Source of the DNA: Lysobacter panacisoli | GTDB taxonomy: Bacteria > Pseudomonadota > Gammaproteobacteria > Xanthomonadales > Xanthomonadaceae | Reading direction: 5' to 3' | Length of the DNA: 64,000 nucleotides | NCBI RefSeq assembly: GCF_009765165.1 | Contig: NZ_VLNU01000001.1 | Coordinates: 1,488,001 to 1,552,000 of the forward strand | Shown here: positions 46,313 to 55,739 of the stretch, piece by piece | Position numbering within the stretch: position 1 is the stretch's first letter | How the letters are laid out: every line of letters starts with the position of its first letter | Notes under the pieces: generated by a model | Database searches by the model: none | What the model saw: only the letters and a program-made list of their open reading frames with translations | What the model was told of the DNA's origin: nothing | Translations under genes and position numbers: made by a program

Positions 46313-47371
46313 TTACGGCTTCGGGCGCGGCGGGGCGGTCGATCCGCGCACCACCAGCTCGGGGCTGAAGCCTTCGTTGGGCAGCGCACGGGCGGGCGAG
46401 TGCTCGCGGACTTCCTGCAGCAGTCGCTGCGCCGCGTGGCGAGCGATCTCCTGCGTGGCCTGCTTGGCGGTGGTCAGCGCCGGCCAGCTCTGCTTGGAGA
46501 ACGGGCTGTCCTCGAAGCCGGCGATCGACAGGTCGTAGGGCACGTTCATGCCGCTGGACTTGGCCGCCGCGAGCACGCCGGCGGCGATCTCGTCGTTGCT
46601 GCCGAAGATCGCGGTCGGGCGGTCGGGCAGCGCCAGCAGGCGACGCGCGCCGCGGAAGCCGTCGTCGAAGGAGTAGTCGCCTTCGACCACCAGTTCCGGA
46701 TCGAGCGCGATGCCGTACTCGCGCAGCGCGTCCTCATAGCCCTTGTAGCGTTCCCACGACGAGCCATGCGACTTGCCGCCCCAGAGGAAACCGATGCGGC
46801 TGTGGCCGAGCTGGATCAGGTGTTCAGTGATGTCGTAGGCGGCGTCGCGGTCGTCCACGTACACGCACGCGCTGCCGTCCTGCGGATCGGCCGCGGCGGA
46901 GACGATGCGCACCAGGCGCACGCCGTGCGCGACCAGTTCGGTCACCAGCTCGTTGCGCTCGGACATCGGCGGCGCCAGCACCAGGCCGGCGAGGCGCGAA
47001 TGCTGGACCAGATCGATGAGTTCGGCGGCGAGGTTCTTCGACGACGAATCGCAGGGATGGATCTGCAGGCCGTAGCCGGTCTCGCGGCACACCGACAGCA
47101 CACCAGCCTGCACCGCGATGACGTAGTACGGGTTCGGGTTGTCGTAGACCAGGCCCAGCGCGTACGGCTGCGCGCTGCGCAGGCTGCGTGCGGACGGATC
47201 GGGCTGGTAGCCCAGGTCGGCGATCGCCTGCTGCACGCGTTCGCGGGTGCGCGCCTGCACGCTGGGTTCGTCGTTGATGACGCGCGAGACCGTCTTGAGC
47301 GACACCTCGGCGCGCTCGGCGACGTCTTTGATCGTGGGTCTGCGCACCGGGGTTCCGTGTGGTTTCGACAT
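46313..47371 (-). CDS. nagR: LacI family regulator NagR
   Basis: A 352-residue LacI/GalR repressor. The helix-turn-helix and hinge are PTIKDVAERAEVSLKTVSRV then INDEPSVQARTRERV. The periplasmic-binding-like core includes GLVYDNPNPYYVIAVQ and FGSNDEIAAGVLAAAK. The start at 47371 is chosen so that the DNA-binding domain lies near the N-terminus. Its position beside nagP and the palindromes at 48865-49034 identifies it as the likely NagR. The effector is expected to be GlcNAc-6-P or glucosamine-6-P. Confidence 0.87.
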   Translation of the reverse strand: MSKPHGTPVRRPTIKDVAERAEVSLKTVSRVINDEPSVQARTRERVQQAIADLGYQPDPSARSLRSAQPYALGLVYDNPNPYYVIAVQAGVLSVCRETGYGLQIHPCDSSSKNLAAELIDLVQHSRLAGLVLAPPMSERNELVTELVAHGVRLVRIVSAAADPQDGSACVYVDDRDAAYDITEHLIQLGHSRIGFLWGGKSHGSSWERYKGYEDALREYGIALDPELVVEGDYSFDDGFRGARRLLALPDRPTAIFGSNDEIAAGVLAAAKSSGMNVPYDLSIAGFEDSPFSKQSWPALTTAKQATQEIARHAAQRLLQEVREHSPARALPNEGFSPELVVRGSTAPPRPKP

Positions 47372-47500
47372 GCCTGCCGCCGATGGAGCCGCCGCGTCAG
47401 GGACGCGGCGGAAGTGCGTAAAGCGTAGCGACACGTCCCCGCGATGGGAATGACGTGCGCTGGCGTGTGGTCCGCATGGACGCGACAGTCGCGACGGCCG

Positions 47501-48802
47501 TCACCCGTTCTGCGCGGCCGGCACGCCGGCGACGCCGTGGCCGATGGCGTGTCCGCGCAGCGCGAAGTACAGGATGTACAGGTAGCACGGCAGCATCAGC
47601 ACCAGGAACACGAGCTGGAAGTCGTACGCCTGCTTCAGGTGTACGAACAGCTGCGGGATCACCGCGCCACCGGCGATGCCCATGATCAGCAGCGCCGAGC
47701 CGTATTCGGTGAAGCGGCCCAGGCCCTGGATCGCGAGCGGGAAGATCGCCGGCCACATCATCGCGTGGGCGAAACCCAGCGCGGCGACGAAGCCCACCGA
47801 CACGTAACCCTTGGTCAGGAACGCGCCGAGCGTGAACAACACGCCGAGCACCGCGGAGAAGCTGAGGTAGCGTTCCTGCGAAATGAAGCGCGGGATCGCC
47901 ACGAGGCCGACCACATAGCCGGCGAGCATGCCGAACAGAGTGAACGAGGTGAAGAACTTGGTGCTGTCCAGCGGCAGGCCGAAGCCCTGGCCGTAGGTGC
48001 CGATGGCGTCGCCCGCCATCACTTCCACGCCGACGTACACGAAGATGCACAGCGCGCCCAGCCACACGTGCGGGAACTGGAACAGGCTGGTCTTCCGCGC
48101 ACCGTGCGCACCGTCGGTATCGGCGTTGACGTCCTCCGGGCGGATTTCAGGCAACGGCGAGAACACGATGCCGACCGCCAGCAGTGCCAGCAGGCCGGCC
48201 ATGAACATGTACGGGTCGTGGATGCGCGCGGCGAACTCGTTGAGCAGCTGCTCCTTCGTCGCCGCGTCGGCGTTGGCCACCTGTGCGCTCAGGTCGCCCA
48301 TGCCGTGCATCACCAGCGTGCCGATCACCAGCGGTGCGAGGATGCCGGCGACCTTGTTGCAGATGCCCATCACCGCGATGCGCTGCGCCGCGCCCTCGAT
48401 CGGTCCGAGGATGCTGATGTAGGGATTGGAAGCGGTCTGCAGGATCGCCAGGCCCGCGCCGATCACGAAGATGCCGGTGACCGCGCCGCCGTAGACGCGC
48501 GCCGTCGTGTACTGGCCGAACACCACCGCGCCGACCGCCATCAGGAACAGGCCCAGCGCCATGCCCTTCTTCATGCCGGTCTTCTTGAGGATCAGCGACG
48601 ACGGCAGGGCCAACACGAAGTACGAGATGTAGAACGCGAACGGAATCAGGAATGCGAGCGACTCGCTGACGTTGAAGGCGAGCCTGGCGAACGAGATCAG
48701 CGGGCCGTTGAGCCAGGTGACGAAGCCGAAGATGAAGAACAGCGCGCCGATGATCGCGATGGATCCGTAGTGGCTGCGCGGATTGGCCGAAGGCATGGAC
48801 AT
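47501..48802 (-). CDS. nagP: GlcNAc transporter NagP (MFS, FucP/GluP-like)
   Basis: A 433-residue, 12-helix major facilitator permease of the fucose/glucose-galactose (FGHS) type: IIGALFFIFGFVTWLNGPLI in helix 1, ASNPYISILGP, and FAHAMMWPAIFPLAIQGLG. Xanthomonads and Shewanella use such NagP proteins to import N-acetylglucosamine without a PTS. It starts at 48802 with GGGAGGGG upstream. It is divergent from the sugar kinase and has its own operator-like site. Confidence 0.9.
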   Translation of the reverse strand: MSMPSANPRSHYGSIAIIGALFFIFGFVTWLNGPLISFARLAFNVSESLAFLIPFAFYISYFVLALPSSLILKKTGMKKGMALGLFLMAVGAVVFGQYTTARVYGGAVTGIFVIGAGLAILQTASNPYISILGPIEGAAQRIAVMGICNKVAGILAPLVIGTLVMHGMGDLSAQVANADAATKEQLLNEFAARIHDPYMFMAGLLALLAVGIVFSPLPEIRPEDVNADTDGAHGARKTSLFQFPHVWLGALCIFVYVGVEVMAGDAIGTYGQGFGLPLDSTKFFTSFTLFGMLAGYVVGLVAIPRFISQERYLSFSAVLGVLFTLGAFLTKGYVSVGFVAALGFAHAMMWPAIFPLAIQGLGRFTEYGSALLIMGIAGGAVIPQLFVHLKQAYDFQLVFLVLMLPCYLYILYFALRGHAIGHGVAGVPAAQNG

Positions 48803-48864
48803 GCGGATTCCCCTCCCAAGGAACTCGGTTTGGACGTCGCCCCTGACTTGCACGACATCCGGTG

Positions 48865-48878
48865 GAGCAACGTTGTCA
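48865..48878. promoter_or_regulatory. LacI-type operator, nagP side
   Basis: GAGCAACGTTGTCA matches 11 of 14 positions of the palindrome at 49021. It lies about 65 bp upstream of nagP. It is a plausible NagR site. Confidence 0.6.
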
Positions 48879-48998
48879 CAAGTCGCCCCCGCAGGCCAGC
48901 CACCCCCTGAGAGGTCCACTGGGCGGGCCATGCAAGCGTTTTCATGCTGTTGCGCCGCAACAAGAATGGCCGCTCGTCGGCGCTGACACCGGTGTTTC

Positions 48999-49034
48999 TG
49001 ACAAATTTGTAACTTCTGGTTGACAACGTTGTCA
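48999..49034. promoter_or_regulatory. Tandem LacI-type operators, kinase side
   Basis: TGACAACGTTGTCA (49021-49034) is a perfect 14-bp palindrome with a central CG, as in LacI/GalR operators. TGACAAATTTGTAA (48999-49012) matches it at 11 of 14 positions; the centres are 22 bp apart, two helical turns. TTGACA at 49020-49025 inside the first could be a -35 box, so binding would block transcription of the kinase. Confidence 0.75.
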
Positions 49035-49093
49035 GAGGCGAGCCAATCTCGGTCGCGTCGGTGGGGAGCCGGCGGAAACGGAGGGCTCATGCG

Positions 49094-50185
49094 GTGGGAT
49101 TCGACGCAAACACCAGTCCGGTCAAGCCACTACGCGAGCGCATCCCGCATGCGCGACGTCCGCGGGTGAGCGCCGTGCCGCCGCTGATGCAGCCTGAGCC
49201 GCGCTTCATCGCGGCCGACGTGGGTGGAACGCATACCCGGGTCGGGCTCGTCCGCGCCGGCGGCGCCGGTGAATCGGCCGTCGTCGTCCTGGCCCACCGC
49301 AAGTATGTCTGCGCCGATTACCCCAGCCTGGCCGCGATCCTGGCCGACTTCATCGCCGGCAACAGCGCCTGCGCGGGCATCGACCGCGTGGCCATCGCCT
49401 CGGCGGGAGTCGTGCTCGACGACGCGGTCATCAATTCCAATCTTCCCTGGCGCATCTCCCTGTCGGAGCTGCGCAGCGAACTGCGCCTGAGCGAGTTGCA
49501 GTTCATCAACGATTTCCAGGCCGCAGCGCACGCCGCGCAGTGCATGGACCCCGCCGATTCGCTGCTGCTGACGCCCGGCGTCAGCGCCGGCGCGCGCGGT
49601 CCGGTGCTGGTGGTCGGTCCGGGCACGGGCCTGGGCGCGGCGGTGCGCATCCCGCATCGCGGCGGCACCGTGGTGCTGCCGACCGAAGCCGGCCACACCG
49701 CCTTCGCCCCCGGCAACGCGCGCGAGATCGCGATCCTGGAATGGGTCCGCCAACGTGGACAGACCCACGTGCCGACCGAGCGCTTCGTGTCCGGTCCGGG
49801 CCTGGTCAATCTGTATGAAGCGATCTGCGCGATCGACGGCGTCGAAGCCAGCCTGCGCGCACCGGCCGCGATCACCGAGGCCGCGCGCCGCGGCGACGCC
49901 GGCGCACGCGAGGCCGTGCTGACCTTCTGCGGCCTGCTCGGCAGCGTGATCGGCGACCTGGTCATCGTCAGCAGTGCCAAGGCGGTGTTCATCGCCGGCG
50001 GCATCCTGCCGCAACTCAAGGATTTCCTGCCGCACAGCGCATTCCATGCGCGACTGCTGGACAAGGGCGTGATGCACGCAGCGCTGGAACGCGTGCCGGT
50101 GCGCCTGATCGAGAACGAGCGCCTGGGCGTGATCGGCGCCGCCAGCTGGTACCTGGAGCATCTGTCGCAGGAGCGCGACGCGTGA
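49094..50185 (+). CDS. glk: Glucokinase family kinase (GlcNAc/glucose kinase)
   Basis: A Glk-type (non-ROK) hexokinase-fold kinase. The ATP motif FIAADVGGTHTRVGLV is followed by INSNLPWRIS, FINDFQAAAHA, GPGTGLGAAV and LPTEAGHTAFAPG. Context within the nag locus suggests it phosphorylates GlcNAc, although glucose is the usual Glk substrate. The start is uncertain: GTG 49094 has GGAGGG 9 nt upstream; GTG 49061, GTG 49166 and ATG 49187 are in frame. The last gives 332 residues, near the normal Glk size. Confidence 0.85.
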   Translation: MGFDANTSPVKPLRERIPHARRPRVSAVPPLMQPEPRFIAADVGGTHTRVGLVRAGGAGESAVVVLAHRKYVCADYPSLAAILADFIAGNSACAGIDRVAIASAGVVLDDAVINSNLPWRISLSELRSELRLSELQFINDFQAAAHAAQCMDPADSLLLTPGVSAGARGPVLVVGPGTGLGAAVRIPHRGGTVVLPTEAGHTAFAPGNAREIAILEWVRQRGQTHVPTERFVSGPGLVNLYEAICAIDGVEASLRAPAAITEAARRGDAGAREAVLTFCGLLGSVIGDLVIVSSAKAVFIAGGILPQLKDFLPHSAFHARLLDKGVMHAALERVPVRLIENERLGVIGAASWYLEHLSQERDA

Positions 50186-50317
50186 GCGTCGCCATGCAGC
50201 GCAAGACAACGGAGCCGGGCCCGCCGTTGCGGGAACGGCCCAGAAAACTGGCTCCGTAACGCCGGCACGAAGAAACGGCATAGCGGAGTCGCACATCAGC
50301 CCGTGGGAGGGAGAGCA

Positions 50318-53092
50318 ATGAAACTTCGCAAGACCATGCTATCGGCCAGTATCGTCGCCGCGCTCGGCTTTGCCGGGACCGCCGTGGCGCAGGAAACCGC
50401 GACCGTCGCGCAGGCCTCGTCGGCCTCGCAGGAAGCAAAGGACCTGGACGCAGTCGTCGTGCGCGGCATCCGCGGCTCGATCGAGGAGTCGCTGCAGACC
50501 AAGCGCGATGACGTGACCCGCGTGGAAGTCATCACGTCCGAAGACATCGGCAAGATGCCCGACAAGAACGTCGCCGACTCGCTGGCGCGCATTCCGGGCG
50601 TGAACATCTCGGCGGCCAGCGCCAACGAAGGCGCGTTCGACGAGAACGACCGCGTCTCCATGCGCGGCACCAGCCCCAGCCTCACCCAGACCCTGATCGA
50701 CGGCCACAACATCGCTTCGGGCGACTGGTTCGTGCTGAACCAGACCGGCACCGTGGGCCGCAGCGTCAGCTATTCGCTGCTGCCGTCCGAACTGGTCGAC
50801 AAGGTCATCGTGCGCAAGTCGTCGGAGGCCAAGGTGGTCGAAGGCGGCGCGGTGGGCAGCGTGGACATCATCACGCGCAACCCGCTGAACTTCGACGACG
50901 GCTTCAGCATCTTCGGCTCCGTGGGCGCCGTCTACGCCGACAAGCCGGGCAAGACCGACCCGCAGCTGTCCGTGCTGGGCAACTGGAAGAACAGCGACGG
51001 CACCTTCGGCCTGACCGTGCAGGCGTTCAGCGAAGAGCGCCACCTGCGCCGCGACGGCCAGGAGCTGCTGGGCTACGAGCCGATCACCGCCGGCACCGCC
51101 GCGGGTCAGGCGCATCCGGACCTGGTGGGCGTGTACTTCCCGGTGCTGATCGGTTCGGCGCTGTTCGAGCAGGAGCGCAAGCGCACCGGCGGCATGTTCA
51201 CCGCGCAGTGGAAGCCCACCGACACCGTCGAACTGGAAGCCAACTACTTCCGCTCCGACATGAAGGCGGACAACTACAACCGCAACTACATGATCTGGGG
51301 CCGCCGCATCATCAACGGCTCCAGCGCGACCGACATCGGCCAGGTGCCGCTGCCCGGTTACGTCGTGCGCAACAACACGCTGGTGTTCGCCGAGTTCGCG
51401 CCGACGCCGGGCCAGGATCATGCGTTCGGCATCTACGACATGATCAACCGTCCCAATGCGAAGTCCTCGACCGAGTACTTCAGCCTCGAAGGCAAGTGGG
51501 ATGTCAGCGAGAACCTGCGCCTCAGCGCGCAGGGCGGCACCTCCGAAGGCCACGGCGAAACGCCGACCCAGGACGTGATGGAGTTCGACACCGGCCTCAA
51601 CACCGGTGGCGGCTGGAACATCCACGGCGTCGGCGCGGCCGACTGGAACCTGGGTACCGCCAACACGGCGCAGCCGGGCGTTCCGAACGTCGACTACCGC
51701 CTCGACTGGGTGTTCGGCGACAACGACATCGACGTGGAAGACCAGGAAGACTGGGGCCAGATCGACGGCTCGTACTTCTTCGAGGGCGGCACGATCTCCT
51801 CGCTCGACTTCGGTATCCGCGCCGCCCGCCACGAGCGCGAGCTGCCGCAGGTCACCGGTCAGGGCCCCGGCCCGGGCGCGTTCGATCCGGCCAGCTGGCC
51901 GCAGGGCTTCCGCAACTATCCGGGCGATTTCGCCGACGGCTTCGGCGGCAGCTTCCCGCGCGACATCTGGTACTTCTCCGACGGCGACGTCCACAACTTC
52001 GGCACGAACTTCAGCAACCGCGATCCGATCACGCGTTTCCGCTACAGCGGCGCGTACGGCCTGAAGGAGCGCAGCGACGCCGCCTACGGTCAGCTGAACT
52101 TCCGCGGCGATCGCTGGACCGGCAACCTGGGCGTGCGTTTCGTGCGCACCGAGGAAGAGGTCAAGAACTACGTCCAGACCACCGCGATCGATCCGGCCGC
52201 CGTCACCACCTCGGCCTTCGGTCCGTACAAGCAGGTCATCACCAAGAACAGCTACAACGACTGGCTGCCGAGCGCGAACTTCAAGTACGACGTGAGCGAC
52301 GACTCGGTGCTGCGCCTGGCCCTGTCGCGCACGCTGACGCGTCCGGACTTCTCGTCGCTGGCCGGTTCGGTGAGCCTGTCGCCCCCGGCGAACGTGGGCG
52401 GCGTGGGTACCGGCACGGGTGGCAACCCGAACCTCGAGCCGATCCTGTCGACCAACTTCGACGCGACCTACGAGTGGTACTACAGCGAGCGCGCGCTGCT
52501 GTCGGTCGGTGCGTTCTACATGGACATCGACAACTACGTGTCGCTGGGTAACGATCGCCAGTCGTACTTCACCGTCGATGCGCTGCACCCGCAGGGCGCC
52601 GACGTGCCGTACGACCTGGCCGTGCCGGTCAACACCAGCGCCAAGGTCAAGGGCATCGAGCTGGCCTGGGAAGCGCCGCTGGGCGACTACTTCGGCGCGT
52701 TCGCCAACTTCACCTACGCCGATGGCGAGGCGGACAACCCGGACGACGGCAACCCGCTGACGGTCGAGACCGACGCGATGCTCGGCACGTCTGAGTACAC
52801 CTACAACCTGGGTGGCTACTTCGAGAACGAGATGTTCAACGCCCGCGTGAACTACACCTGGCGCGACGAGTTCTTCAGCGGCCTGGATCGCGCCTCGGCG
52901 TTCTGGCAGGACAGCATCGGCACCCTGTCGGCGTCGTTCGGCTGGAAGATCAACGAGAACATGTCGTTGCAGCTCGACGCGATGAACCTCAACAACCCGA
53001 AGATCAAGTACTTCGCGGAGAACAAGGACCGTCCGCGTTCGATCTACGAGAACGGCCGCCAGTACTATCTGAACTTCCGCTTCAACTACTGA
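50318..53092 (+). CDS. TonB-dependent receptor, probable chito-oligosaccharide importer
   Basis: A 924-residue outer-membrane receptor of the large proteobacterial (TIGR01782-like) class used for oligosaccharides. The signal peptide is MLSASIVAALGFAGTAVAQ. The plug opens with a TonB-box-like region LDAVVVRGIRGSIEESLQTK, then SEDIGKMPDKNVADSLARIP, VSMRGTSPSLTQTLIDGHNI and VVEGGAVGSVDIITR. The barrel ends RQYYLNFRFNY with an aromatic last residue. GGGAGGGAGAG precedes the ATG. Placement between the kinase and a GH20 hexosaminidase points to chitin oligomers. Confidence 0.9.
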   Translation: MKLRKTMLSASIVAALGFAGTAVAQETATVAQASSASQEAKDLDAVVVRGIRGSIEESLQTKRDDVTRVEVITSEDIGKMPDKNVADSLARIPGVNISAASANEGAFDENDRVSMRGTSPSLTQTLIDGHNIASGDWFVLNQTGTVGRSVSYSLLPSELVDKVIVRKSSEAKVVEGGAVGSVDIITRNPLNFDDGFSIFGSVGAVYADKPGKTDPQLSVLGNWKNSDGTFGLTVQAFSEERHLRRDGQELLGYEPITAGTAAGQAHPDLVGVYFPVLIGSALFEQERKRTGGMFTAQWKPTDTVELEANYFRSDMKADNYNRNYMIWGRRIINGSSATDIGQVPLPGYVVRNNTLVFAEFAPTPGQDHAFGIYDMINRPNAKSSTEYFSLEGKWDVSENLRLSAQGGTSEGHGETPTQDVMEFDTGLNTGGGWNIHGVGAADWNLGTANTAQPGVPNVDYRLDWVFGDNDIDVEDQEDWGQIDGSYFFEGGTISSLDFGIRAARHERELPQVTGQGPGPGAFDPASWPQGFRNYPGDFADGFGGSFPRDIWYFSDGDVHNFGTNFSNRDPITRFRYSGAYGLKERSDAAYGQLNFRGDRWTGNLGVRFVRTEEEVKNYVQTTAIDPAAVTTSAFGPYKQVITKNSYNDWLPSANFKYDVSDDSVLRLALSRTLTRPDFSSLAGSVSLSPPANVGGVGTGTGGNPNLEPILSTNFDATYEWYYSERALLSVGAFYMDIDNYVSLGNDRQSYFTVDALHPQGADVPYDLAVPVNTSAKVKGIELAWEAPLGDYFGAFANFTYADGEADNPDDGNPLTVETDAMLGTSEYTYNLGGYFENEMFNARVNYTWRDEFFSGLDRASAFWQDSIGTLSASFGWKINENMSLQLDAMNLNNPKIKYFAENKDRPRSIYENGRQYYLNFRFNY

Positions 53093-53123
53093 TGCACCGT
53101 GGTTTGACGGTGTAAGGCAACAC

Positions 53124-53155
53124 AGCGGGCCCGGTCATGCCGGGCCCGCTTGTTT
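53124..53155 (+). terminator. Rho-independent terminator after the receptor
   Basis: The stem AGCGGGCCCGG (53124-53134) pairs with CCGGGCCCGCT (53140-53150) around a 5-base loop and is followed by TGTTT. It separates the receptor from the hexosaminidase gene, or reduces read-through into it. Confidence 0.8.
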
Positions 53156-53192
53156 GGGCGCCCAGGGGCGCAACCGAAACGATGAGGACGCG

Positions 53193-55562
53193 ATGAGACT
53201 GCAATCCGCATTGAGCGTGGTGGCCGGCGTGACCCTGGCGCTGGGCCTGGGCGCGTGCCAGCGCGACGCCGCACCGTCGGCGACCCCGGCGAAGGAAACC
53301 AGCCCGGCGACAGCACCGGCCGTGGCGGCCGCGACCACTCAAGTCATTCCCCGCCCCGCGCAGGTCGAAACCCGCGAGGGACAGCTGCGGCTCGGTCCGC
53401 AGGCGCGCATCGCGGTGGTCGGCGACAACGCCGAGGCCACGCGCATCGCCAACGATTTCGCCGCGCGCGTGAACACGTCGCGCGGCTTCGCCCCGCAAGT
53501 GGGCGGCGCGGTCGACGGCGCGGCCGTCGTGTTCGCGATCGATCCGGCCATCGCCCCCGCGGGCGACGAGGCCTACGTGCTCGACATCACCCCGCAGGGC
53601 GCGAAGATCAGTGCGCGTGCGCCGGCGGGCCTGTTCTACGGCGCGGTCACGCTGTGGCAACTGGCCACCGCCGACGGCGGCAAGGGCGACGTGGCGATTG
53701 CCGCGCAACGTATCGAGGACGCACCGCGCTTCGCCTGGCGCGGCCTCATGCTCGACGTCGCGCGCCATTTCCGCACGCCGGACGAAGTGAAGGCGCTGAT
53801 CGACCAGATGGCGCTGCACAAGCTCAACACCTTCCATTGGCACCTGACCGACGACCAGGGCTGGCGCATCCAGATCCGCCAGTACCCCAAGCTCACCGAA
53901 GTCGGCGGCTGCCGCATTCCCGCTGGCGCGGCCGGTCGCGATGCGAAGGGCAAGCCGAAGCCCTACTGCGGCTTCTACACGCAGGACGAGATCCGCGACG
54001 TGGTGAAGTACGCCGCCGAGCGCTACGTCACCGTGGTGCCGGAGATCGACCTGCCCGGCCATGCGCAGGCGGCGATCGCCTCGTATCCCAAGCTGGGCGT
54101 GACCGGCAAGACGCCGCCGGTGTCGCCGGACTGGGGCGTGCACACATGGTTGTTCAACGTCGACGACGGCACGTTCACGTTCCTGGAGAACGTGCTCGAC
54201 GAAGTGATGGAGCTCTTCCCCGGCCGCTACATCCACCTCGGCGGCGACGAAGCGGCCAAGGACCAGTGGGAACAGTCGACGGCCGTGCAGGCGAAGAAGC
54301 GCGAGCTCGGCCTGAAGGACGAAATGCAGCTGCAGGGCTGGTTCATGGGGCGACTCGAGAAGTACATCGAGTCCAAGGGTCGCCGCATGATCGGCTGGGA
54401 CGAGATCCTCGAAGGCAACCCGCCAGAGGACGCCACGGTGATGTCGTGGCGCGGCACCGACGGCGCGATCGAAGCCGCGCGCGCCGGCCACGATGTCGTG
54501 CTCGCACCCGCGCCGAACCTCTACCTCGACCACCTGCAGAGCGACGCGCCCGACGAGAACCCGGGCCGGCTCGACGTGATGTCGCTCAAGAGCGTGTACG
54601 AGTTCAAGGTCGTGCCCGTGCAGTTGAGCGCGGAACAGGCCAGGCACGTGCTTGGCGCGCAGGCCAACCTGTGGACCGAGCACCAGCGCACCCTCGAGCG
54701 CATGCAGCGGGCGATGTTCCCGCGCGCCGCCGCGCTGGCCGAAGTGACGTGGACGCCGGAAGCGCGCCTGGACTGGAACGACTTCCTGCAGCGCATGGCG
54801 CCGGACATGGCGCGCTACCGCACGGCGGGCTTCAACGCGTCGGACAGCGCCTTCGCCGTGCGTTTCACCCCGCAGGCGGGTGAAGGCGGGAAGGCGACGC
54901 TGGCGATGTCGAACCAGACCGGCTTCGGCACGCTGCGTTACACCACCGACGGCAGTGATCCGACCGCGGTCTCGCCCGAGTACACGCATCCGCTGGACCT
55001 GCCGCTGCCGAGCACTGTCGTCGCCAACGCTTTCGCCGACACCCGCGCGCTGGCCGCACCGCGCCGCTTCACGCTGGACGCGCGCAGCCTGCTGGCGCGC
55101 GGCGGCCCTGCCCTGCGCTCGTGCAAGAAGGGCCTGCTCCTGCGGATGGAGGACGACGCACCGGCCGACGGCAAGGAAGGCGAACGCACGCTGCTGATGA
55201 GCGACGTGTTCGATCCGTGCTGGCTCTACGACGACGCGCCGCTCGACGGCATCGCCACCCTGCAGGTCCGCGTCGGCCAGCTGCCGCACAACTTCCAGCT
55301 GTGGAAGGACGCTCGACTGGTGGTGACGCGCGAGGCCAAGGTGCCGGGCGGTGCGCTGGAAGTGCGCGTCGACGGCTGCGAGGGCGAACCGGCGATCACG
55401 TTGCCGCTCGCACCGGCGCGCAAGTCGCAGGGCCTGACCGTCCTGGAAGCGCCGATGCCGACGCTCGCCGGACGCCACGACCTGTGCTTCACCTTCGCCT
55501 CCGGCGAACACGATCCGATGTGGGTGATCGACGAGGTCGCCCTGCTGCCCAAGGGCCCTTGA
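53193..55562 (+). CDS. GH20 beta-N-acetylhexosaminidase lipoprotein
   Basis: A 789-residue lipoprotein (lipobox LGLGAC). A GH20b-like N-terminal domain (about 45-165) precedes the catalytic barrel (about 170-530). This has FHWHLTDDQGWRIQIRQYPK, VVPEIDLPGHAQAA and HLGGDEAAKDQWEQ with the catalytic pair D352-E353. The C-terminal part (about 550-789) contains a chitobiase-type domain (LRYTTDGSDPTAVSPEY) and a beta-rich extension ending in LCFTFASGEHDPMWVIDEVA. It releases GlcNAc from chito-oligosaccharides in the periplasm or at the outer membrane. It is the last gene of the nag locus. Confidence 0.93.
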   Translation: MRLQSALSVVAGVTLALGLGACQRDAAPSATPAKETSPATAPAVAAATTQVIPRPAQVETREGQLRLGPQARIAVVGDNAEATRIANDFAARVNTSRGFAPQVGGAVDGAAVVFAIDPAIAPAGDEAYVLDITPQGAKISARAPAGLFYGAVTLWQLATADGGKGDVAIAAQRIEDAPRFAWRGLMLDVARHFRTPDEVKALIDQMALHKLNTFHWHLTDDQGWRIQIRQYPKLTEVGGCRIPAGAAGRDAKGKPKPYCGFYTQDEIRDVVKYAAERYVTVVPEIDLPGHAQAAIASYPKLGVTGKTPPVSPDWGVHTWLFNVDDGTFTFLENVLDEVMELFPGRYIHLGGDEAAKDQWEQSTAVQAKKRELGLKDEMQLQGWFMGRLEKYIESKGRRMIGWDEILEGNPPEDATVMSWRGTDGAIEAARAGHDVVLAPAPNLYLDHLQSDAPDENPGRLDVMSLKSVYEFKVVPVQLSAEQARHVLGAQANLWTEHQRTLERMQRAMFPRAAALAEVTWTPEARLDWNDFLQRMAPDMARYRTAGFNASDSAFAVRFTPQAGEGGKATLAMSNQTGFGTLRYTTDGSDPTAVSPEYTHPLDLPLPSTVVANAFADTRALAAPRRFTLDARSLLARGGPALRSCKKGLLLRMEDDAPADGKEGERTLLMSDVFDPCWLYDDAPLDGIATLQVRVGQLPHNFQLWKDARLVVTREAKVPGGALEVRVDGCEGEPAITLPLAPARKSQGLTVLEAPMPTLAGRHDLCFTFASGEHDPMWVIDEVALLPKGP

Positions 55563-55739
55563 GGCCCGTCCGCACCGTTCCGGGCCGCGGGGAGGCGGTC
55601 CGGAGCGGGGCGGACCTTTGCCGAAACGGGCCCTTCGGAATGCGGCGGCCCTGCCGTTATCACGGACAGATATGTCGCGAGGCGGCGATCCCGGCCCGAA
55701 GCGGGTTAGGATTGCTGCGTTGCACAGGGGGATTCACGC

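Noticed and set aside
50186..50317. NagR operator before the TonB receptor
   Set aside because: Only a loose GACAACGG string is present and no palindrome of the TGACAACGTTGTCA type; the receptor may be cotranscribed with the kinase.
53082..55511. An 809-codon minus-strand frame opposite the hexosaminidase
   Set aside because: No motifs; the GH20 catalytic motif is on the plus strand.
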